Assembly: GCA_000314955.1 (NCBI GenBank)
Contig: BAEM01000033.1
Location: forward strand, 248,001 to 312,000
Reading direction: 5' to 3'
From: Paraglaciecola chathamensis S18K6
GTDB lineage: Bacteria; Pseudomonadota; Gammaproteobacteria; Enterobacterales; Alteromonadaceae
DNA length: 64,000 bases
Each line of letters begins with the position of its first letter. Positions within the stretch are counted from its first letter, which is position 1. The position numbers were made by a program, and so were the translations under genes. Below are positions 34,985 to 45,594 of the stretch, piece by piece. A model generated the notes under the pieces. The model searched no databases, was not told the origin of the DNA, and saw only the letters and a program-made list of their open reading frames with translations.

Positions 34985-35248
34985 TTAAGCTAATGCTTTA
35001 ATCTGTGCAGACAAACGGCTCTTATGACGAGCAGCTTTATTTTTATGGATAAGACCTTTAGTTGCCATGCGGTCAATCAAAGGTGTAGCAGCTGCAAATG
35101 CAGCTTGAGCAGATGCTTTATCGCCAGAAGCGATTGCAGCAAGTACTTTTTTCAAAGATGTACGTGTCATAGAACGACGGCTAGCGTTGTGCTGGCGGCG
35201 TCTTTCTGATTGTAGTGCACGTTTCTTAGCAGACTTAATGTTAGCCAA
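34985..35248 (-). CDS. rpsT: 30S ribosomal protein S20, UUG start
   Basis: This 87-residue protein begins (M)[16 protein letters not shown], the conserved S20 N-terminus, and is Lys/Arg/Ala rich throughout. It binds 16S rRNA helices 9, 11, 13 and 44. The start is a TTG at 35248 with GGAG six bases upstream; a longer frame from 35275 adds nine residues not found in S20. A UUG start is also used in E. coli rpsT, where it takes part in autoregulation. Confidence 0.96.
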   Translation of the reverse strand: MANIKSAKKRALQSERRRQHNASRRSMTRTSLKKVLAAIASGDKASAQAAFAAATPLIDRMATKGLIHKNKAARHKSRLSAQIKALA

Positions 35249-35649
35249 GTGGAACTCCCAAAAAATTCTAGTCAAAATTCAAGGGTGCGGATTGTGCCTA
35301 TCAGACCTGTGTTTGTCAAATGCTTTTGCGTATTTATTGCGCAAAATAGCACTTAATTCCCAAGGTATCGTAATGCTGGATCTGAATCGTATTCACAATC
35401 AGCGAAGTGGGCGACGTTAATAGGCATTCGCACCTGCCAAACAATAGTTTACCTGAGTTCCTTGATTGAGCGAAGCGGCAATATGTATATAAGCAAAATT
35501 AATCCAAACAAACCTAAACTATCTTTGCTCGCCTCGTAATTTACCTATGTAGCAAACAGTTTTTTGTGTGAATGCTTCTAACTAAATTAGCCTTAGCGCA
35601 TAATGAGCGCGGAATTATTCGGATTGTTTATTTTGTTAAAGGAAATCAT
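35249..35649. promoter_or_regulatory. Divergent rpsT-murJ intergenic region
   Basis: These 401 bases separate the divergent rpsT and murJ starts and must contain both promoters. No convincing protein frame is present. AT-rich blocks at 35470-35560 could hold the murJ promoter. I could not assign exact hexamers. Confidence 0.4.
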
Positions 35650-37221
35650 GTGTCGAATCGTTTGTTGAAATCCGGATTAATTGTCAGTTGTATGACCTTT
35701 TTATCTCGCGTTTTAGGTTTAGTCAGAGATGTAGTGGTTGCAAATTTAATGGGCGCAGGTGCGGCAGCGGACGTGTTCTTCTTTGCAAATAAAATCCCTA
35801 ATTTTTTACGTCGCTTATTTGCAGAAGGAGCATTCGCTCAGGCCTTTATCCCTGTACTGACTGAAGTCAGCAATGAAGATGACCCAAATGCAATGAAGCA
35901 GTTTGTTGCGAAAGTATCAGGCACCTTAGGCGTAATAGTAACAGTGGTCACCTTTTTTGGGGTGATTGGCTCGCCTGTTGTGGCAGCTATATTTGGCACA
36001 GGTTGGTTTATGGAGTACCTAAACGACGAGCCTCAGGGGGCAAAATTCGAATTAGCTGCGCTAATGTTGAAGGTCACGTTTCCTTATTTGATGTTTATTT
36101 CATTGGCAGGCTTAACCGGTGCGATATTAAATACCTTAAATCAATTTGCCGTATCTGCGTTTACACCTGTGTTATTAAACGTTGCCATTATTAGTTGTGC
36201 TATTTTTATGGCAGATACCTTCAACGAGCCTGGATTTGCCTTAGCGTGGGGAGTATTTATTGGGGGCATAGTGCAATTTGCCTTTCAGCTCCCGTTTTTG
36301 TATCGCGCCGGGTTATTAGTTAAGCCCCAGTGGGGATGGTCAGACCCCAAAGTCACCAAAGTGCGCAAACTGATGATACCTGCCTTGTTCGGCGTATCAG
36401 TGGGCCAATTAAATTTATTGTTCGATACTTTTATTGCTAGTTTCTTGGTAACCGGCTCCATAAGTTGGCTCTATTATTCCGATCGTTTATTGGAGTTCCC
36501 GTTAGGTTTATTTGGTATTGCCATTGCAACGGTAATTTTGCCGACTCTGTCACGCAATCATGTAACGAAAGATGCAAATGCATTTAGTGCAAATATTGAT
36601 TGGGCGCTGCGCATGGTCTGTTTATTAGGAATACCAGCCGCTGCAGGTTTGATGATCTTAGCTGAGCCAATGCTGATTGTATTATTTAAGCGCGGCGAGT
36701 TTACGGCCCTTGATGCGACGCTTGCCTCTTATAGCCTAATTGCTTATGCCACTGGGTTGCTCAGTTTCATGCTTATTAAGGTGCTTGCTCCTGGCTTTTT
36801 CTCCCGCCAAGATACTAAAACACCGGTGAAATACGGTATCTGGTGCATGGCCTCTAACATGCTGTTTAACCTGATTTTCGCTATCCCATTCGGATATTTG
36901 GGGTTGGCGATAGCAACGAGTTTATCTGCCACTATGAACGCGGGGTTGTTGTACAGCAAACTGCATCGCTTGGGGGTGTATAAAATGTCTTCTGGTACGT
37001 TATTTTTTCTCGCCAAAGTATTGATAGCCACTTTAATTATGACCGCAGGGTTACTCTATTATCGCCCTGAGATTGATAGCTGGTTAGGCTGGGCACCCGC
37101 TATGCAAATAACACAGTTAGCTATCATGATTGCAGGCGCAGGTTTGGTGTTTTTGGTCAGTGGTGTAGCGCTAGGAATACGGCCAAAACAGCTACTATCA
37201 AAAGCAATTCAGGTAAATTAA
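35650..37221 (+). CDS. murJ: Lipid II flippase MurJ
   Basis: This 523-residue polytopic protein has about 14 membrane segments and carries lipid II across the inner membrane for peptidoglycan synthesis. 'SRVLGLVRDVVVANLMGAG', 'FFFANKIPNFLRRLFAEGAF' and 'QAFIPVL' are diagnostic MurJ blocks with the essential Arg residues. I take the GTG at 35650 because AAGGA lies six bases upstream and the protein then starts like other MurJ proteins ('SNRLLKSGLIVS'). An earlier ATG (35572) adds 26 residues without family support. It is followed by ribF, the common gammaproteobacterial order. Confidence 0.95.
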   Translation: MSNRLLKSGLIVSCMTFLSRVLGLVRDVVVANLMGAGAAADVFFFANKIPNFLRRLFAEGAFAQAFIPVLTEVSNEDDPNAMKQFVAKVSGTLGVIVTVVTFFGVIGSPVVAAIFGTGWFMEYLNDEPQGAKFELAALMLKVTFPYLMFISLAGLTGAILNTLNQFAVSAFTPVLLNVAIISCAIFMADTFNEPGFALAWGVFIGGIVQFAFQLPFLYRAGLLVKPQWGWSDPKVTKVRKLMIPALFGVSVGQLNLLFDTFIASFLVTGSISWLYYSDRLLEFPLGLFGIAIATVILPTLSRNHVTKDANAFSANIDWALRMVCLLGIPAAAGLMILAEPMLIVLFKRGEFTALDATLASYSLIAYATGLLSFMLIKVLAPGFFSRQDTKTPVKYGIWCMASNMLFNLIFAIPFGYLGLAIATSLSATMNAGLLYSKLHRLGVYKMSSGTLFFLAKVLIATLIMTAGLLYYRPEIDSWLGWAPAMQITQLAIMIAGAGLVFLVSGVALGIRPKQLLSKAIQVN

Positions 37222-37346
37222 GCGAACTGCGCTATAACGGGCTGTATCTCTGCGCGTAGTTCGTTATAATCCGTCGCTTTGATTTTAGCCAATAGTATCA
37301 GTTTCACGCTAAAAGCTTGGGGAAACTGATGTGAATGAGGAACACA

Positions 37347-38273
37347 GTGGAATTAGTCCGCGGTTTACATAATCTTCGTGACAGACACCGAGGATGCGTA
37401 CTGACAATTGGTAAGTTTGATGGAGTGCATTTAGGTCATCAAGCCGTATTAAGTCAGCTGGTGGTAAAGGCTCGTGAACTTGGGCTGCCTGCAACGGTAA
37501 TGGTTTTTGAACCTCAACCTGAAGAATTATTTACTCCAGACAATGCGCCCGCACGTTTAAGCTTATTACGTGACAAATATGTACAGCTTAAAGCGTTAGG
37601 TGTCGACCGGCTATTGTGCTTAAAGTTTGATAAACGCTTTGCTTCATTTACCGCTGAGCAGTTTGTTGAGCAACTTTTAGTGGAAGATTTAGGCGTACAG
37701 TTTTTGGTGGTGGGCGACGACTTTCGCTTCGGCAAGGGGCGAGTCGGAAATTTCGCTATGTTACAAGCGGAAGGTCAAAAGTGCGGATTCAGTGTGGTCA
37801 GCACCCAGAGTTTTCGGTTAGATGATTACCGCATTAGCTCTACAGAAGTACGCAAGGCGTTAAGTGAAGACAATTTTACCTTAGCTGAAAAAATGCTTGG
37901 TCGTCCGTTTACGATTTCTGGCAAAGTACTGCACGGTGATAAAAAAGGTCGCACAATTGGTTTTCCTACCGCTAACCTATTGCTCAAACGTTGCAATGCC
38001 CCCATTAATGGCGTGTTTGCTGTTCAAGTTGACATAGCGGGTACAATATATAGCGGCGTAGCAAATATAGGCACACGGCCGACGGTAAACGGTCAGCGCT
38101 CTCAGTTAGAAGTGCATATATTTCATTTTACTGGCAATCTTTATGGGCGCTTTATTTCAGTGGCCATAAGAGCAAAATTACGCAACGAAATTAAGTTCGA
38201 TTCATTCGAGCAGTTGCATCAACAAATATTACGTGATGCTGAGCAAGCGAAACAACTGCTCGGTGTTGACTGA
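37347..38273 (+). CDS. ribF: Bifunctional riboflavin kinase/FAD synthetase
   Basis: This protein of about 308 residues makes FMN and then FAD. The N-terminal FMN adenylyltransferase shows 'LTIGKFDGVHLGHQAVL' (about residues 18-34) and 'FLVVGDDFRFGKGR'. The C-terminal riboflavin kinase shows 'GDKKGRTIGFPTANLLL' and 'GVANIGTRPTV'. The preferred start is GTG 37347, five bases after GAGGA, giving (M)ELVRGLHNL, which aligns with E. coli RibF. ATG 37335 is possible. Confidence 0.95.
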   Translation: MELVRGLHNLRDRHRGCVLTIGKFDGVHLGHQAVLSQLVVKARELGLPATVMVFEPQPEELFTPDNAPARLSLLRDKYVQLKALGVDRLLCLKFDKRFASFTAEQFVEQLLVEDLGVQFLVVGDDFRFGKGRVGNFAMLQAEGQKCGFSVVSTQSFRLDDYRISSTEVRKALSEDNFTLAEKMLGRPFTISGKVLHGDKKGRTIGFPTANLLLKRCNAPINGVFAVQVDIAGTIYSGVANIGTRPTVNGQRSQLEVHIFHFTGNLYGRFISVAIRAKLRNEIKFDSFEQLHQQILRDAEQAKQLLGVD

Positions 38274-38313
38274 AATTAATGACGAATAACGACGATTTTG
38301 GATTTAGCAATCA

Positions 38314-41142
38314 ATGAGTGACTACAAACATACTTTGAATTTGCCTGAGACTGAGTTCCCCATGCGTGGAAACTTGGCTCAGCGTGAGCCTAAAATGCTG
38401 CATGACTGGACTAACAAAGCGCTGTATCACAAAATTCGCGCGGCGAAAAAAGGCAAAACACCTTTTATATTGCATGACGGTCCTCCGTACGCCAACGGTG
38501 ATATTCACATTGGTCATGCGGTAAACAAAATTCTTAAAGATGTGATTGTTAAATCAAAAACGCTATCTGACTTTGATGCGCCATATGTTCCGGGTTGGGA
38601 TTGTCATGGCCTGCCAATTGAATTGATGGTTGAGAAGAAAGTCGGTAAACCTGGCAAAAAAGTCACCGCTGCAGAATTTAGACAGAAATGTCGCGAGTAT
38701 GCTGAAAAGCAAATCAACGGGCAGAGAACAGATTTTATTCGTCTAGGTGTACTGGGCGAGTGGGACAAGCCATATAAGACGATGGACTTTGTTTCTGAGG
38801 CTAACATTATCCGTGAGTTGGGTAATGTTGTGCGTTCAGGACATTTGGAAAAAGGCTTCAAACCAGTACATTGGTGTACAGATTGTGGATCTGCGTTAGC
38901 TGAGGCTGAGGTAGAGTACCAAGATAAAGTATCGCCTTCTATTGATGTTCGCTTCAACGTGGCTGATGAAGCCAGCTTTACCGAGCAATTCACTGCAACT
39001 GGTGAAGGCTTAGGTGAAGGTACTATTTCTGTGGTCATTTGGACCACGACCCCTTGGACATTACCGGCAAACCGCGCGATTTCTTTGCACCCAGAATTAG
39101 AATACAGCTTAGTACAGGTGCAGTCGGATACCGGCTCCGAGCGCTTGGTCGTGGCAACTGACTTGCTTGATGAATGCATAAAGCGTTTTGGCATCGAAAA
39201 TAGCCAAGTGATGGGGACTGCGTTAGGTCAAACTCTTGAAAATATGCAAGTGAAGCATCCTTTCTACGATTTTACTGTGCCTCTTATTTTAGGTGAGCAT
39301 GTAACAACCGATTCAGGTACAGGGTGTGTACACACCGCCCCAGGCCATGGTGTAGAAGATTTCAACGTTGGTCGTCAATACAATTTAGAAGTGGCGAACC
39401 CGGTAGGCGCAAACGGTGTTTATCTTGAAAACACACCAATTTTTGCTGGCGAACATGTATTTAAAGCCAATGAGCATGTGGTTGAAGTACTATCAGAGCG
39501 CGGTGCTTTAGTGCATCACTTCAAATATAGTCACAGTTATCCACATTGCTGGCGCCACAAAACACCATTGATTTTCCGTGCCACACCTCAGTGGTTTATC
39601 GGCATGGATAAAAATGGCTTACGTGAATCGTCAATCAAAGAAATTCATAATACGCAGTGGATCCCTGAATGGGGTGAAAGCCGTATTGAGAGTATGGTTG
39701 CGGGACGCCCTGACTGGTGTATTTCGCGCCAGCGTACTTGGGGTGTACCAATTGCTTTGTTTGTTCATAAAGACACAGGTGATTTACACCCGAACACGGA
39801 CGAGCTCATTGAGCAAGTCGCGCAACGTGTTGAAAGCGAAGGCATTCAAGCATGGTGGGATCTCGAACCACAAGACTTACTCGGTGATGATGCCGATACC
39901 TTTGTTAAAGTACTAGACACCTTAGATGTATGGTTTGACTCAGGCGTCAGTCATTATTTTGTAGTAGACAAGCGCGACGATATTCCAGCGTCTGCTGATT
40001 TGTATTTAGAAGGCTCAGATCAACATCGTGGTTGGTTTATGTCGTCGCTAATGACCTCTGTGGCCACTAAAGGCCATGCACCTTACAAGCAAGTGCTTAC
40101 TCATGGCTTCACCGTTGATGGTAAAGGCAAGAAAATGTCTAAATCGTTGGGTAATACGATTGCGCCTCAGCAGGTGACTAACAAGCTGGGTGCAGATATT
40201 TTGCGTTTGTGGGTGGCATCGACTGATTATCGTAGTGAAATTGCGGTATCTGATGAAATTCTTAAGCGTTCAGCCGATGCGTATCGTCGAATTCGCAACA
40301 CATCGCGCTTTTTACTGGCGAACTTAAATGGGTTTAACCCGAAAACGGATCTGGTGCCATTTGAAGAAATGGTTGAGCTAGACAAATGGGCTGTCAGCCG
40401 TGCCCATGCTATTCAAGCTGAGATTGTTAAGGCTTATGAAGCGTACGATCTATTAGTTGTTACTCAAAAGCTGATGCAATTTTGTTCGATAGAAATGGGT
40501 AGCTTCTATCTTGATATCATCAAGGATCGCCAATACACAGCCAAAAGTGACAGTCACGCTCGTCGTTCATGTCAATCAGCTCTTTATCATATTGTTGAAG
40601 CACTTGTGCGCTGGATGGCGCCAATTACTAGCTTCACTGCACAAGAGATCTGGCAAGAGATGCCTTGGCAAGAAGAAGAGTTCGTATTTACCGGCACTTG
40701 GTATACAGGGCTTTCGGCTCAATCGCAGAATACCCAATTCAATGATGCATTTTGGCAGCAAGTATTAGCGGTTAAAGACGAAGTTAACCGTAGAATCGAG
40801 CTTGCCCGTAAAGAAGGTACTATCGGCGGATCGCTCGAAGCAGAAGTGAAAATTTATGCGACACCTGAACTTGCTGACTTGCTTGCTAAGTTAAAGGATG
40901 AAGCGCGCTTCGTATTTATTACCTCGTCTGCGTCAGTTGAATCGCTTGAAAGCAAACCTGCTGATGCCACAGAAACAGAAGTGCCTGGTCTGTGGCTGCA
41001 TATAAGTGCGTCAGAAGGTGAGAAATGCGCTCGCTGCTGGCATCACCGTGAAGATGTAGGAACCAACGAAGCACACCCTGAATTATGCCAACGTTGTGTA
41101 ACCAATGTCGACGGTGAAGGTGAAACACGCGCCTATGCTTAA
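38314..41142 (+). CDS. ileS: Isoleucyl-tRNA synthetase
   Basis: This 942-residue class I synthetase charges tRNA-Ile. The HIGH motif is in '[17 protein letters not shown]' (about residues 56-72). The CP1 editing domain has '[12 protein letters not shown]' and '[16 protein letters not shown]'. The KMSKS motif is in '[12 protein letters not shown]', and a C-terminal zinc finger shows '[10 protein letters not shown]' and 'CQRCV'. The length and domain order match E. coli (938). It is followed by the overlapping lspA. Confidence 0.98.
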   Translation: MSDYKHTLNLPETEFPMRGNLAQREPKMLHDWTNKALYHKIRAAKKGKTPFILHDGPPYANGDIHIGHAVNKILKDVIVKSKTLSDFDAPYVPGWDCHGLPIELMVEKKVGKPGKKVTAAEFRQKCREYAEKQINGQRTDFIRLGVLGEWDKPYKTMDFVSEANIIRELGNVVRSGHLEKGFKPVHWCTDCGSALAEAEVEYQDKVSPSIDVRFNVADEASFTEQFTATGEGLGEGTISVVIWTTTPWTLPANRAISLHPELEYSLVQVQSDTGSERLVVATDLLDECIKRFGIENSQVMGTALGQTLENMQVKHPFYDFTVPLILGEHVTTDSGTGCVHTAPGHGVEDFNVGRQYNLEVANPVGANGVYLENTPIFAGEHVFKANEHVVEVLSERGALVHHFKYSHSYPHCWRHKTPLIFRATPQWFIGMDKNGLRESSIKEIHNTQWIPEWGESRIESMVAGRPDWCISRQRTWGVPIALFVHKDTGDLHPNTDELIEQVAQRVESEGIQAWWDLEPQDLLGDDADTFVKVLDTLDVWFDSGVSHYFVVDKRDDIPASADLYLEGSDQHRGWFMSSLMTSVATKGHAPYKQVLTHGFTVDGKGKKMSKSLGNTIAPQQVTNKLGADILRLWVASTDYRSEIAVSDEILKRSADAYRRIRNTSRFLLANLNGFNPKTDLVPFEEMVELDKWAVSRAHAIQAEIVKAYEAYDLLVVTQKLMQFCSIEMGSFYLDIIKDRQYTAKSDSHARRSCQSALYHIVEALVRWMAPITSFTAQEIWQEMPWQEEEFVFTGTWYTGLSAQSQNTQFNDAFWQQVLAVKDEVNRRIELARKEGTIGGSLEAEVKIYATPELADLLAKLKDEARFVFITSSASVESLESKPADATETEVPGLWLHISASEGEKCARCWHHREDVGTNEAHPELCQRCVTNVDGEGETRAYA

Positions 41143-41629
41143 TTTATTTAGACAAAGTGGCCTGCGCTTTCTGTGGTTAGCCGTAGTGGTGTTTATCATC
41201 GATCAGGTTACTAAGCACTGGATCGTAGCGAATTTAGAGCCGTACCAAGCTATTCAGTACACCTCTTTTTTCAACCTGACCCATGTTTATAATTATGGTG
41301 CGGCATTTAGCTTTTTAAGCGATGCTGGCGGTTGGCAGCGCTGGTTATTTACCGGTATTGCCATTGCAGTATGTGGCTTGGTGACGTGGTGGTTGAAAGA
41401 GACCACTCGCCAGCAAGTGATGTTACCCGTGGCATTTTGTTTGATTATTGGCGGTGCCCTCGGCAATGTGTTTGATCGCTTGATGCATGGTTTCGTTATC
41501 GATTTCTTAGTGCTTTACTATCAAGATTGGTACTGGCCTGCATTTAACGTGGCTGACAGTGCAATCTGTTTAGGGGCCTTTTTGTTAGTAATAGATATGT
41601 TCAAAAATAAGGACAATGTAAATGAGTGA
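41135..41629 (+). CDS. lspA: Lipoprotein signal peptidase
   Basis: This 164-residue inner-membrane aspartic peptidase has four membrane spans. The catalytic Asp pair is in '[15 protein letters not shown]' and '[12 protein letters not shown]', and '[15 protein letters not shown]' is the conserved family block. It removes signal peptides from prolipoproteins such as those encoded elsewhere in the window. The ATG at 41135 overlaps the ileS stop by eight bases; an upstream in-frame ATG (41105) lies deep in ileS and is not needed. Confidence 0.96.
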   Translation: MLNLFRQSGLRFLWLAVVVFIIDQVTKHWIVANLEPYQAIQYTSFFNLTHVYNYGAAFSFLSDAGGWQRWLFTGIAIAVCGLVTWWLKETTRQQVMLPVAFCLIIGGALGNVFDRLMHGFVIDFLVLYYQDWYWPAFNVADSAICLGAFLLVIDMFKNKDNVNE

Positions 41630-42065
41630 TTCATCTGGGGTCATTACCGACAACAGTGAAGTGGTATTACACTTTGATTTGAAATTATCTGATGGCTCAG
41701 CGGCCGACAGCACGCGGGTTAACAATAAGCCTGCTAAGTTGGTTATAGGGGACGGAAATTTAACCCCAGGGTTCGAAAGCTGCTTATTGGGATTAGTGGC
41801 GGGCGACAAAAAGTCGTTCACGCTTGAGCCTCAAGATGCGTTCGGATTTCCGAATCCCGATAATATTTATCACCTTGATCGCAATAAATTCAGTGGTGAA
41901 ACGCCAGCAGAAGAGGGCATGATTATGACCTTTTCTCAACCTGATGGTAGTGAGTTACCCGGTATAGTACGTTCAGTTGCTGGTGCATCCGTGACGGTGG
42001 ATTTCAATCATCCTTTAGCTGGGCAAACGATTACATTTGACGTTGAAATTATTTCCGTCGTGTAA
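41622..42065 (+). CDS. fkpB: FKBP-type peptidyl-prolyl isomerase, SlpA/FkpB type
   Basis: This 147-residue cytoplasmic FKBP starts with 'VVLHFDLKLSDGSAADSTR'. An IF (insert-in-flap) chaperone domain sits around residues 75-125 ('KSFTLEPQDAFGFPNPDNIY'). Unlike SlyD it has no His-rich tail. It overlaps lspA by eight bases and is followed by ispH, the standard lspA-fkpB-ispH order. Confidence 0.94.
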   Translation: MSDSSGVITDNSEVVLHFDLKLSDGSAADSTRVNNKPAKLVIGDGNLTPGFESCLLGLVAGDKKSFTLEPQDAFGFPNPDNIYHLDRNKFSGETPAEEGMIMTFSQPDGSELPGIVRSVAGASVTVDFNHPLAGQTITFDVEIISVV

Positions 42066-42109
42066 TTTACATCCCCCTTTTTGAGTAAACGTTAACCCTA
42101 GGAAACATT

Positions 42110-43054
42110 ATGCAAATTCATTTGGCTAACCCACGAGGCTTTTGTGCCGGCGTAGACCGAGCCATTACGATTGTCGAACGTGCTTTGGAAATTTTCTCAC
42201 CGCCTATTTATGTGCGTCACGAAGTGGTGCACAACAAATTTGTGGTGGATGGACTTAAAGAGCGCGGGGCTGTTTTTGTAGATGAGTTAGTGGAAGTGCC
42301 AGATGACAGCATAGTGATTTTCTCGGCTCATGGTGTATCACAAGCCGTGCGTAATGAAGCGAGCTCACGCGGTTTGAAGGTATTTGATGCAACCTGCCCA
42401 TTAGTTACCAAGGTTCATATGGAAGTGATGCGTGCCAGTTCAAAAGGCACCGAATGCGTTCTTATTGGTCATCAAGGTCACCCTGAAGTAGAAGGCACCA
42501 TGGGCCAATATGATAACCAAGATGGCGGCATTTACTTGGTTGAGTCGGTTGATGACGTTGCTAAGCTAGTGGTGAAAAACCCATCCGCGCTGTATTACTG
42601 TAGCCAAACTACCTTGTCTGTTGATGATACGGCTGATGTGATTGATGCGTTGCGCGCAAAATTCCCTGCGATTGAAGGGCCACGTAAAGATGATATTTGC
42701 TACGCAACGCAAAACCGCCAAGATTCGGTGCGTGAACTGTCAGCCGATTGTGATGTGTTGCTTGTGGTTGGGGCACAAAACAGCTCTAACTCTAATCGAC
42801 TACGTGAACTGGCTGAAAAAATCGGCGCAAAAGCACACTTGATTGCCGATGCTGATTGTATTCAAAAAGAATGGTTAGTCGATGCTAAGCACATTGGTGT
42901 TACCGCGGGAGCGTCTGCGCCTGAAGTGCTAGTACAAGGGGTGGTTGATCGCCTGAAACTTTGGGGGGCTAGCAGTGCCACTGAACGTGCGGGCCGCCTC
43001 GAAAATATCGAGTTTGCCGTACCAAAAGAATTACGAGTTAAACAAGTAAGCTAA
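42110..43054 (+). CDS. ispH: 4-hydroxy-3-methylbut-2-enyl diphosphate reductase
   Basis: This 314-residue iron-sulfur enzyme makes IPP and DMAPP in the last MEP-pathway step. The three cluster-binding Cys are in '[13 protein letters not shown]' (about residue 12), '[11 protein letters not shown]' (about 96) and '[11 protein letters not shown]' (about 198). The HEXXH-free catalytic '[12 protein letters not shown]' and '[12 protein letters not shown]' follow. Its length equals the E. coli enzyme (316). It ends the murJ-ispH block. Confidence 0.97.
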   Translation: MQIHLANPRGFCAGVDRAITIVERALEIFSPPIYVRHEVVHNKFVVDGLKERGAVFVDELVEVPDDSIVIFSAHGVSQAVRNEASSRGLKVFDATCPLVTKVHMEVMRASSKGTECVLIGHQGHPEVEGTMGQYDNQDGGIYLVESVDDVAKLVVKNPSALYYCSQTTLSVDDTADVIDALRAKFPAIEGPRKDDICYATQNRQDSVRELSADCDVLLVVGAQNSSNSNRLRELAEKIGAKAHLIADADCIQKEWLVDAKHIGVTAGASAPEVLVQGVVDRLKLWGASSATERAGRLENIEFAVPKELRVKQVS

Positions 43055-43473
43055 TATCTTTAGTTGAACATAGTTGCTGGGGGCATTCTGGTGTGCTCAG
43101 TAGCTTATGTTTGTTATCGCTCATGCTTGGTATTCATCTGTGGAATTAACGATGGTTTTGAGCCTATAACGAATTCTGTGTAACTGCCATTGCGTATTTT
43201 TTACAGCGTTAATTCTTATCATTTTCCGTTATTCCGTCATTGCACAATAACCTCCTTTGTTCCTTTTTTATTCATCTGAACCATCTGTTCTTGCCCCCTA
43301 GGCCACGCCACGTTTTAGCCCTTTAGCAAATATACCTATAGTCTAAAGTCGATAACTAAACTTCACCTGCATTGCGCTAAGCTTCAATATCACTATTTCG
43401 TTCGTGGTTAGCGTTTATCAAAACAACTATATCTACTTTCCATCAAGCGGCAGGTCCATCATCACCAAGGAGG
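43055..43473. other. Intergenic region before the pilus operon
   Basis: These 419 bases between ispH and pilV show no open frame with a plausible start and family match. In Pseudomonas a fimT/fimU pair precedes pilV, and I see no trace of it here. A pilus-operon promoter must lie in this stretch but is not obvious. AAGGAGG at 43467 is the strongest ribosome site in the region. Confidence 0.45.
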
Positions 43474-44070
43474 ATGAACGGGGTGGGCATGGTCGAAATA
43501 TTAGTCACCTTGTTTATTTTAACGGTGGGCTTACTTGGCGTGGCCTCTTTGCAATTTGTCAGTGCTTTTTCAAACGCGGATGCGTTACATCGTAGCCAAG
43601 CTGTTTTAGTGGCTCAGCAGTTCAGTGAGCGCTTACGCGCTGCCGCCGAGCCGTCTGCACTGGGACTTGGGCTGGTGGTTGATAATCAATATTTCGTTCA
43701 AGACGCATACAATTTCGCTGGTCTTTCTTGTGATTCAGGGGGCTCCCCGTACGAGTGCTTTTGCTTAGCTTTACCTGCTTCTTTACCAAACTGTCAACAA
43801 AACCAATGCTCTAGTGCTCAATTTGCTCAATTTGACGCTTATGAGGTTTCCTGTGCGGTTACTGCCGCTGCGCCTAGTTTATCGGTTTCTTTATCCTGTG
43901 ATGACAACAATACATTGGACGCAGATAGTTGCAGTGCGGGATCACGTCATCAAATTATGGTGGCGTGGCCGGTTGAAAGCTGGCAAAACCAAGAACGTAT
44001 TTTAAATGTTGAATGTAATGCGAATCAGAGTATTGCCCACGACTGCGTCACCTTGGATTTAACCTTGTAA
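43474..44070 (+). CDS. pilV: Type IV pilus minor pilin PilV
   Basis: This protein of about 198 residues has a prepilin N-terminus, 'GVGMVEILVTLFILTVG', then 'LLGVASLQFVSAFSNADALH', which fits PilV closely, and a Cys-rich C-terminal half ('CDSGGSPYECFCLALPASLP'). It is a priming subunit at the pilus tip with PilW, PilX and PilY1. The start is odd: AAGGAGG directly abuts ATG 43474. In that reading the leader is only MNG, placing Glu at +5. GTG 43483 has better spacing but loses the leader. Its stop overlaps pilW. Confidence 0.85.
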   Translation: MNGVGMVEILVTLFILTVGLLGVASLQFVSAFSNADALHRSQAVLVAQQFSERLRAAAEPSALGLGLVVDNQYFVQDAYNFAGLSCDSGGSPYECFCLALPASLPNCQQNQCSSAQFAQFDAYEVSCAVTAAAPSLSVSLSCDDNNTLDADSCSAGSRHQIMVAWPVESWQNQERILNVECNANQSIAHDCVTLDLTL

Positions 44071-44948
44071 TGCAAAGTAACGCCACCTTCAAGCAATCAC
44101 AGGCAGGGTTCAGTCTTATTGAATTGATGATCGCTTTGGCCTTGGGCTTGGTGATTTCTGGTGCTGTGATTCAAGTGATGGTCAGTTCAAGGGTGACTCA
44201 AGGTGTTAATCAAGCTGTGACGTCAGTACAGGAAAATGGCCGCTTTGTGATCAGTCGCCTGCGCCAAGAAATGCTCATGGCAGGACGCTCTGATTTACTC
44301 GACAGCAACCTTAGTAATGCTGTTGACGTGATTGAGGAGGCAAGCTTTGTGCAAAATCGACCTGTTTTATTGCCGGGCGATTTAACCACTATGCCGTTGC
44401 TTGGCACAACGCAAGGCAGCGCCGGGGCGAATGACAACTTAGTTATTGGATTTCAAGGCAGTATGGATTGCAGAGGTAACCGTTTGGGTTATGCACAAGA
44501 TGAAGAGTTTTACGTGGTGAATCATTACTTTGTACAAAATAACGCTCTACGTTGTCGAGGCTTTGACGGGCGAGTACTGCGGGGAACGTTAGCGAGCAAC
44601 CCGCTTGTAGACAACAGCGCAGAAATCATTCTGGATGATGTGTTTAGCTTTCAAGCGCTTTACGGGGTTACGAATAACGCGTTCTCTGGTGATAATTCGG
44701 GTCGTCCCATTCGTTATGTCCGTGCTGATGAACTCGGAGTCTTATTGACCAGCGGGAGTCAGGTTGTTGCCTTGCGTTTAGCGGTGCTCTTGCGCGGGGA
44801 AGGGGAAGCACAAGTCAGTACTCAGAAAAGCTACAAGTTATTAAATGAAGCCGTAATTACACCCAGTGGAACAGGCTTATTTAAGCCATTTGAAACCACG
44901 ATAACGCTGCGAAATGTTAAAAATCTTATGCGAAGTAGAAAATTATGA
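44070..44948 (+). CDS. pilW: Type IV pilus minor pilin PilW
   Basis: This 292-residue prepilin has a 13-residue leader, then G^FSLIELMIALALGLVIS with Glu at +5. The body matches PilW: 'VTSVQENGRFVISRLRQEML', 'MAGRSDLL' and 'VVALRLAVLLRGEGEAQ'. PilW primes pilus assembly and holds the tip complex. It overlaps pilV by one base and pilX by four, indicating coupled translation. Confidence 0.92.
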   Translation: MQSNATFKQSQAGFSLIELMIALALGLVISGAVIQVMVSSRVTQGVNQAVTSVQENGRFVISRLRQEMLMAGRSDLLDSNLSNAVDVIEEASFVQNRPVLLPGDLTTMPLLGTTQGSAGANDNLVIGFQGSMDCRGNRLGYAQDEEFYVVNHYFVQNNALRCRGFDGRVLRGTLASNPLVDNSAEIILDDVFSFQALYGVTNNAFSGDNSGRPIRYVRADELGVLLTSGSQVVALRLAVLLRGEGEAQVSTQKSYKLLNEAVITPSGTGLFKPFETTITLRNVKNLMRSRKL

Positions 44949-45583
44949 AGAGTAAATACTCATTTGCGCACGCTAGTCAGCTAGGCAATCAGCGAAGCTG
45001 TCAGAGACTTAATCAGCGAAGCAAGCAACAGGGATTGGTTATGGTTTTTGCGTTGCTGGTACTGGTTAGTCTGACTGTGCTGGGGATAGCATCTGTGTCT
45101 AGCGGACTATTGCAAAATAAAATGGCGGTGTCGTTGCAAACCCAAACCCTCGCGTTTGATGCAGCAGAGGCGGCCATTGCGGGCGTGGTATTTGAATCTG
45201 AAGATAGCACTGTGATAAGCGATTTGGTGATGATAGACCCGTTAACCCAAGCACGACAAAACGACGCGCTAGACATGCAAAACGAAGCTTTGCGTTGCCA
45301 AGATAACGAGAGTTGGATCAACCGACGTGTTACCAGTGCAGGGCTTTCAATCGGCGCACAACATCTAGAGCAGGGGCATTATGATACAAGCCCAGCTATC
45401 GATAGCTGGTCACGCACCGCCTATGTGCGCGAGCAGGCATGTTTAGGATCAAGTAACGTGATCAGTGGCAGCCATATTACCTGTCATGTTTTTGTTATTA
45501 AGGGATGCGGCCAAATGGAAGGTCGCCGCTCGATTGTCGCCAACAGTTTAACTGCCGCCGTCTTGGCGCCAGCATCACAATAA
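44945..45583 (+). CDS. pilX: Type IV pilus minor pilin PilX
   Basis: This 212-residue protein has a long, basic leader ending 'RSKQQG', followed by the hydrophobic 'LVMVFALLVLVSLTVLGIAS' of the PilX N-terminal domain. It lacks Glu at +5, as many PilX proteins do. 'LQTQTLAFDAAEAAIAG' follows, a strong PilX block. It acts in the tip-priming complex with PilV, PilW and PilY1. It starts inside the pilW stop. Confidence 0.9.
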   Translation: MKSKYSFAHASQLGNQRSCQRLNQRSKQQGLVMVFALLVLVSLTVLGIASVSSGLLQNKMAVSLQTQTLAFDAAEAAIAGVVFESEDSTVISDLVMIDPLTQARQNDALDMQNEALRCQDNESWINRRVTSAGLSIGAQHLEQGHYDTSPAIDSWSRTAYVREQACLGSSNVISGSHITCHVFVIKGCGQMEGRRSIVANSLTAAVLAPASQ

Positions 45584-45594
45584 TCGGAGGCATT

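Noticed and set aside
38604-39194. A 196-codon - frame inside ileS
   Set aside because: It is antisense to the conserved IleS catalytic and editing region; long antisense frames are common in such genes.
43404-43595. A 63-codon + frame across the pilV start
   Set aside because: It runs into pilV in another frame without family features; I considered a frameshifted pilV leader but it supplies no clear prepilin peptide.
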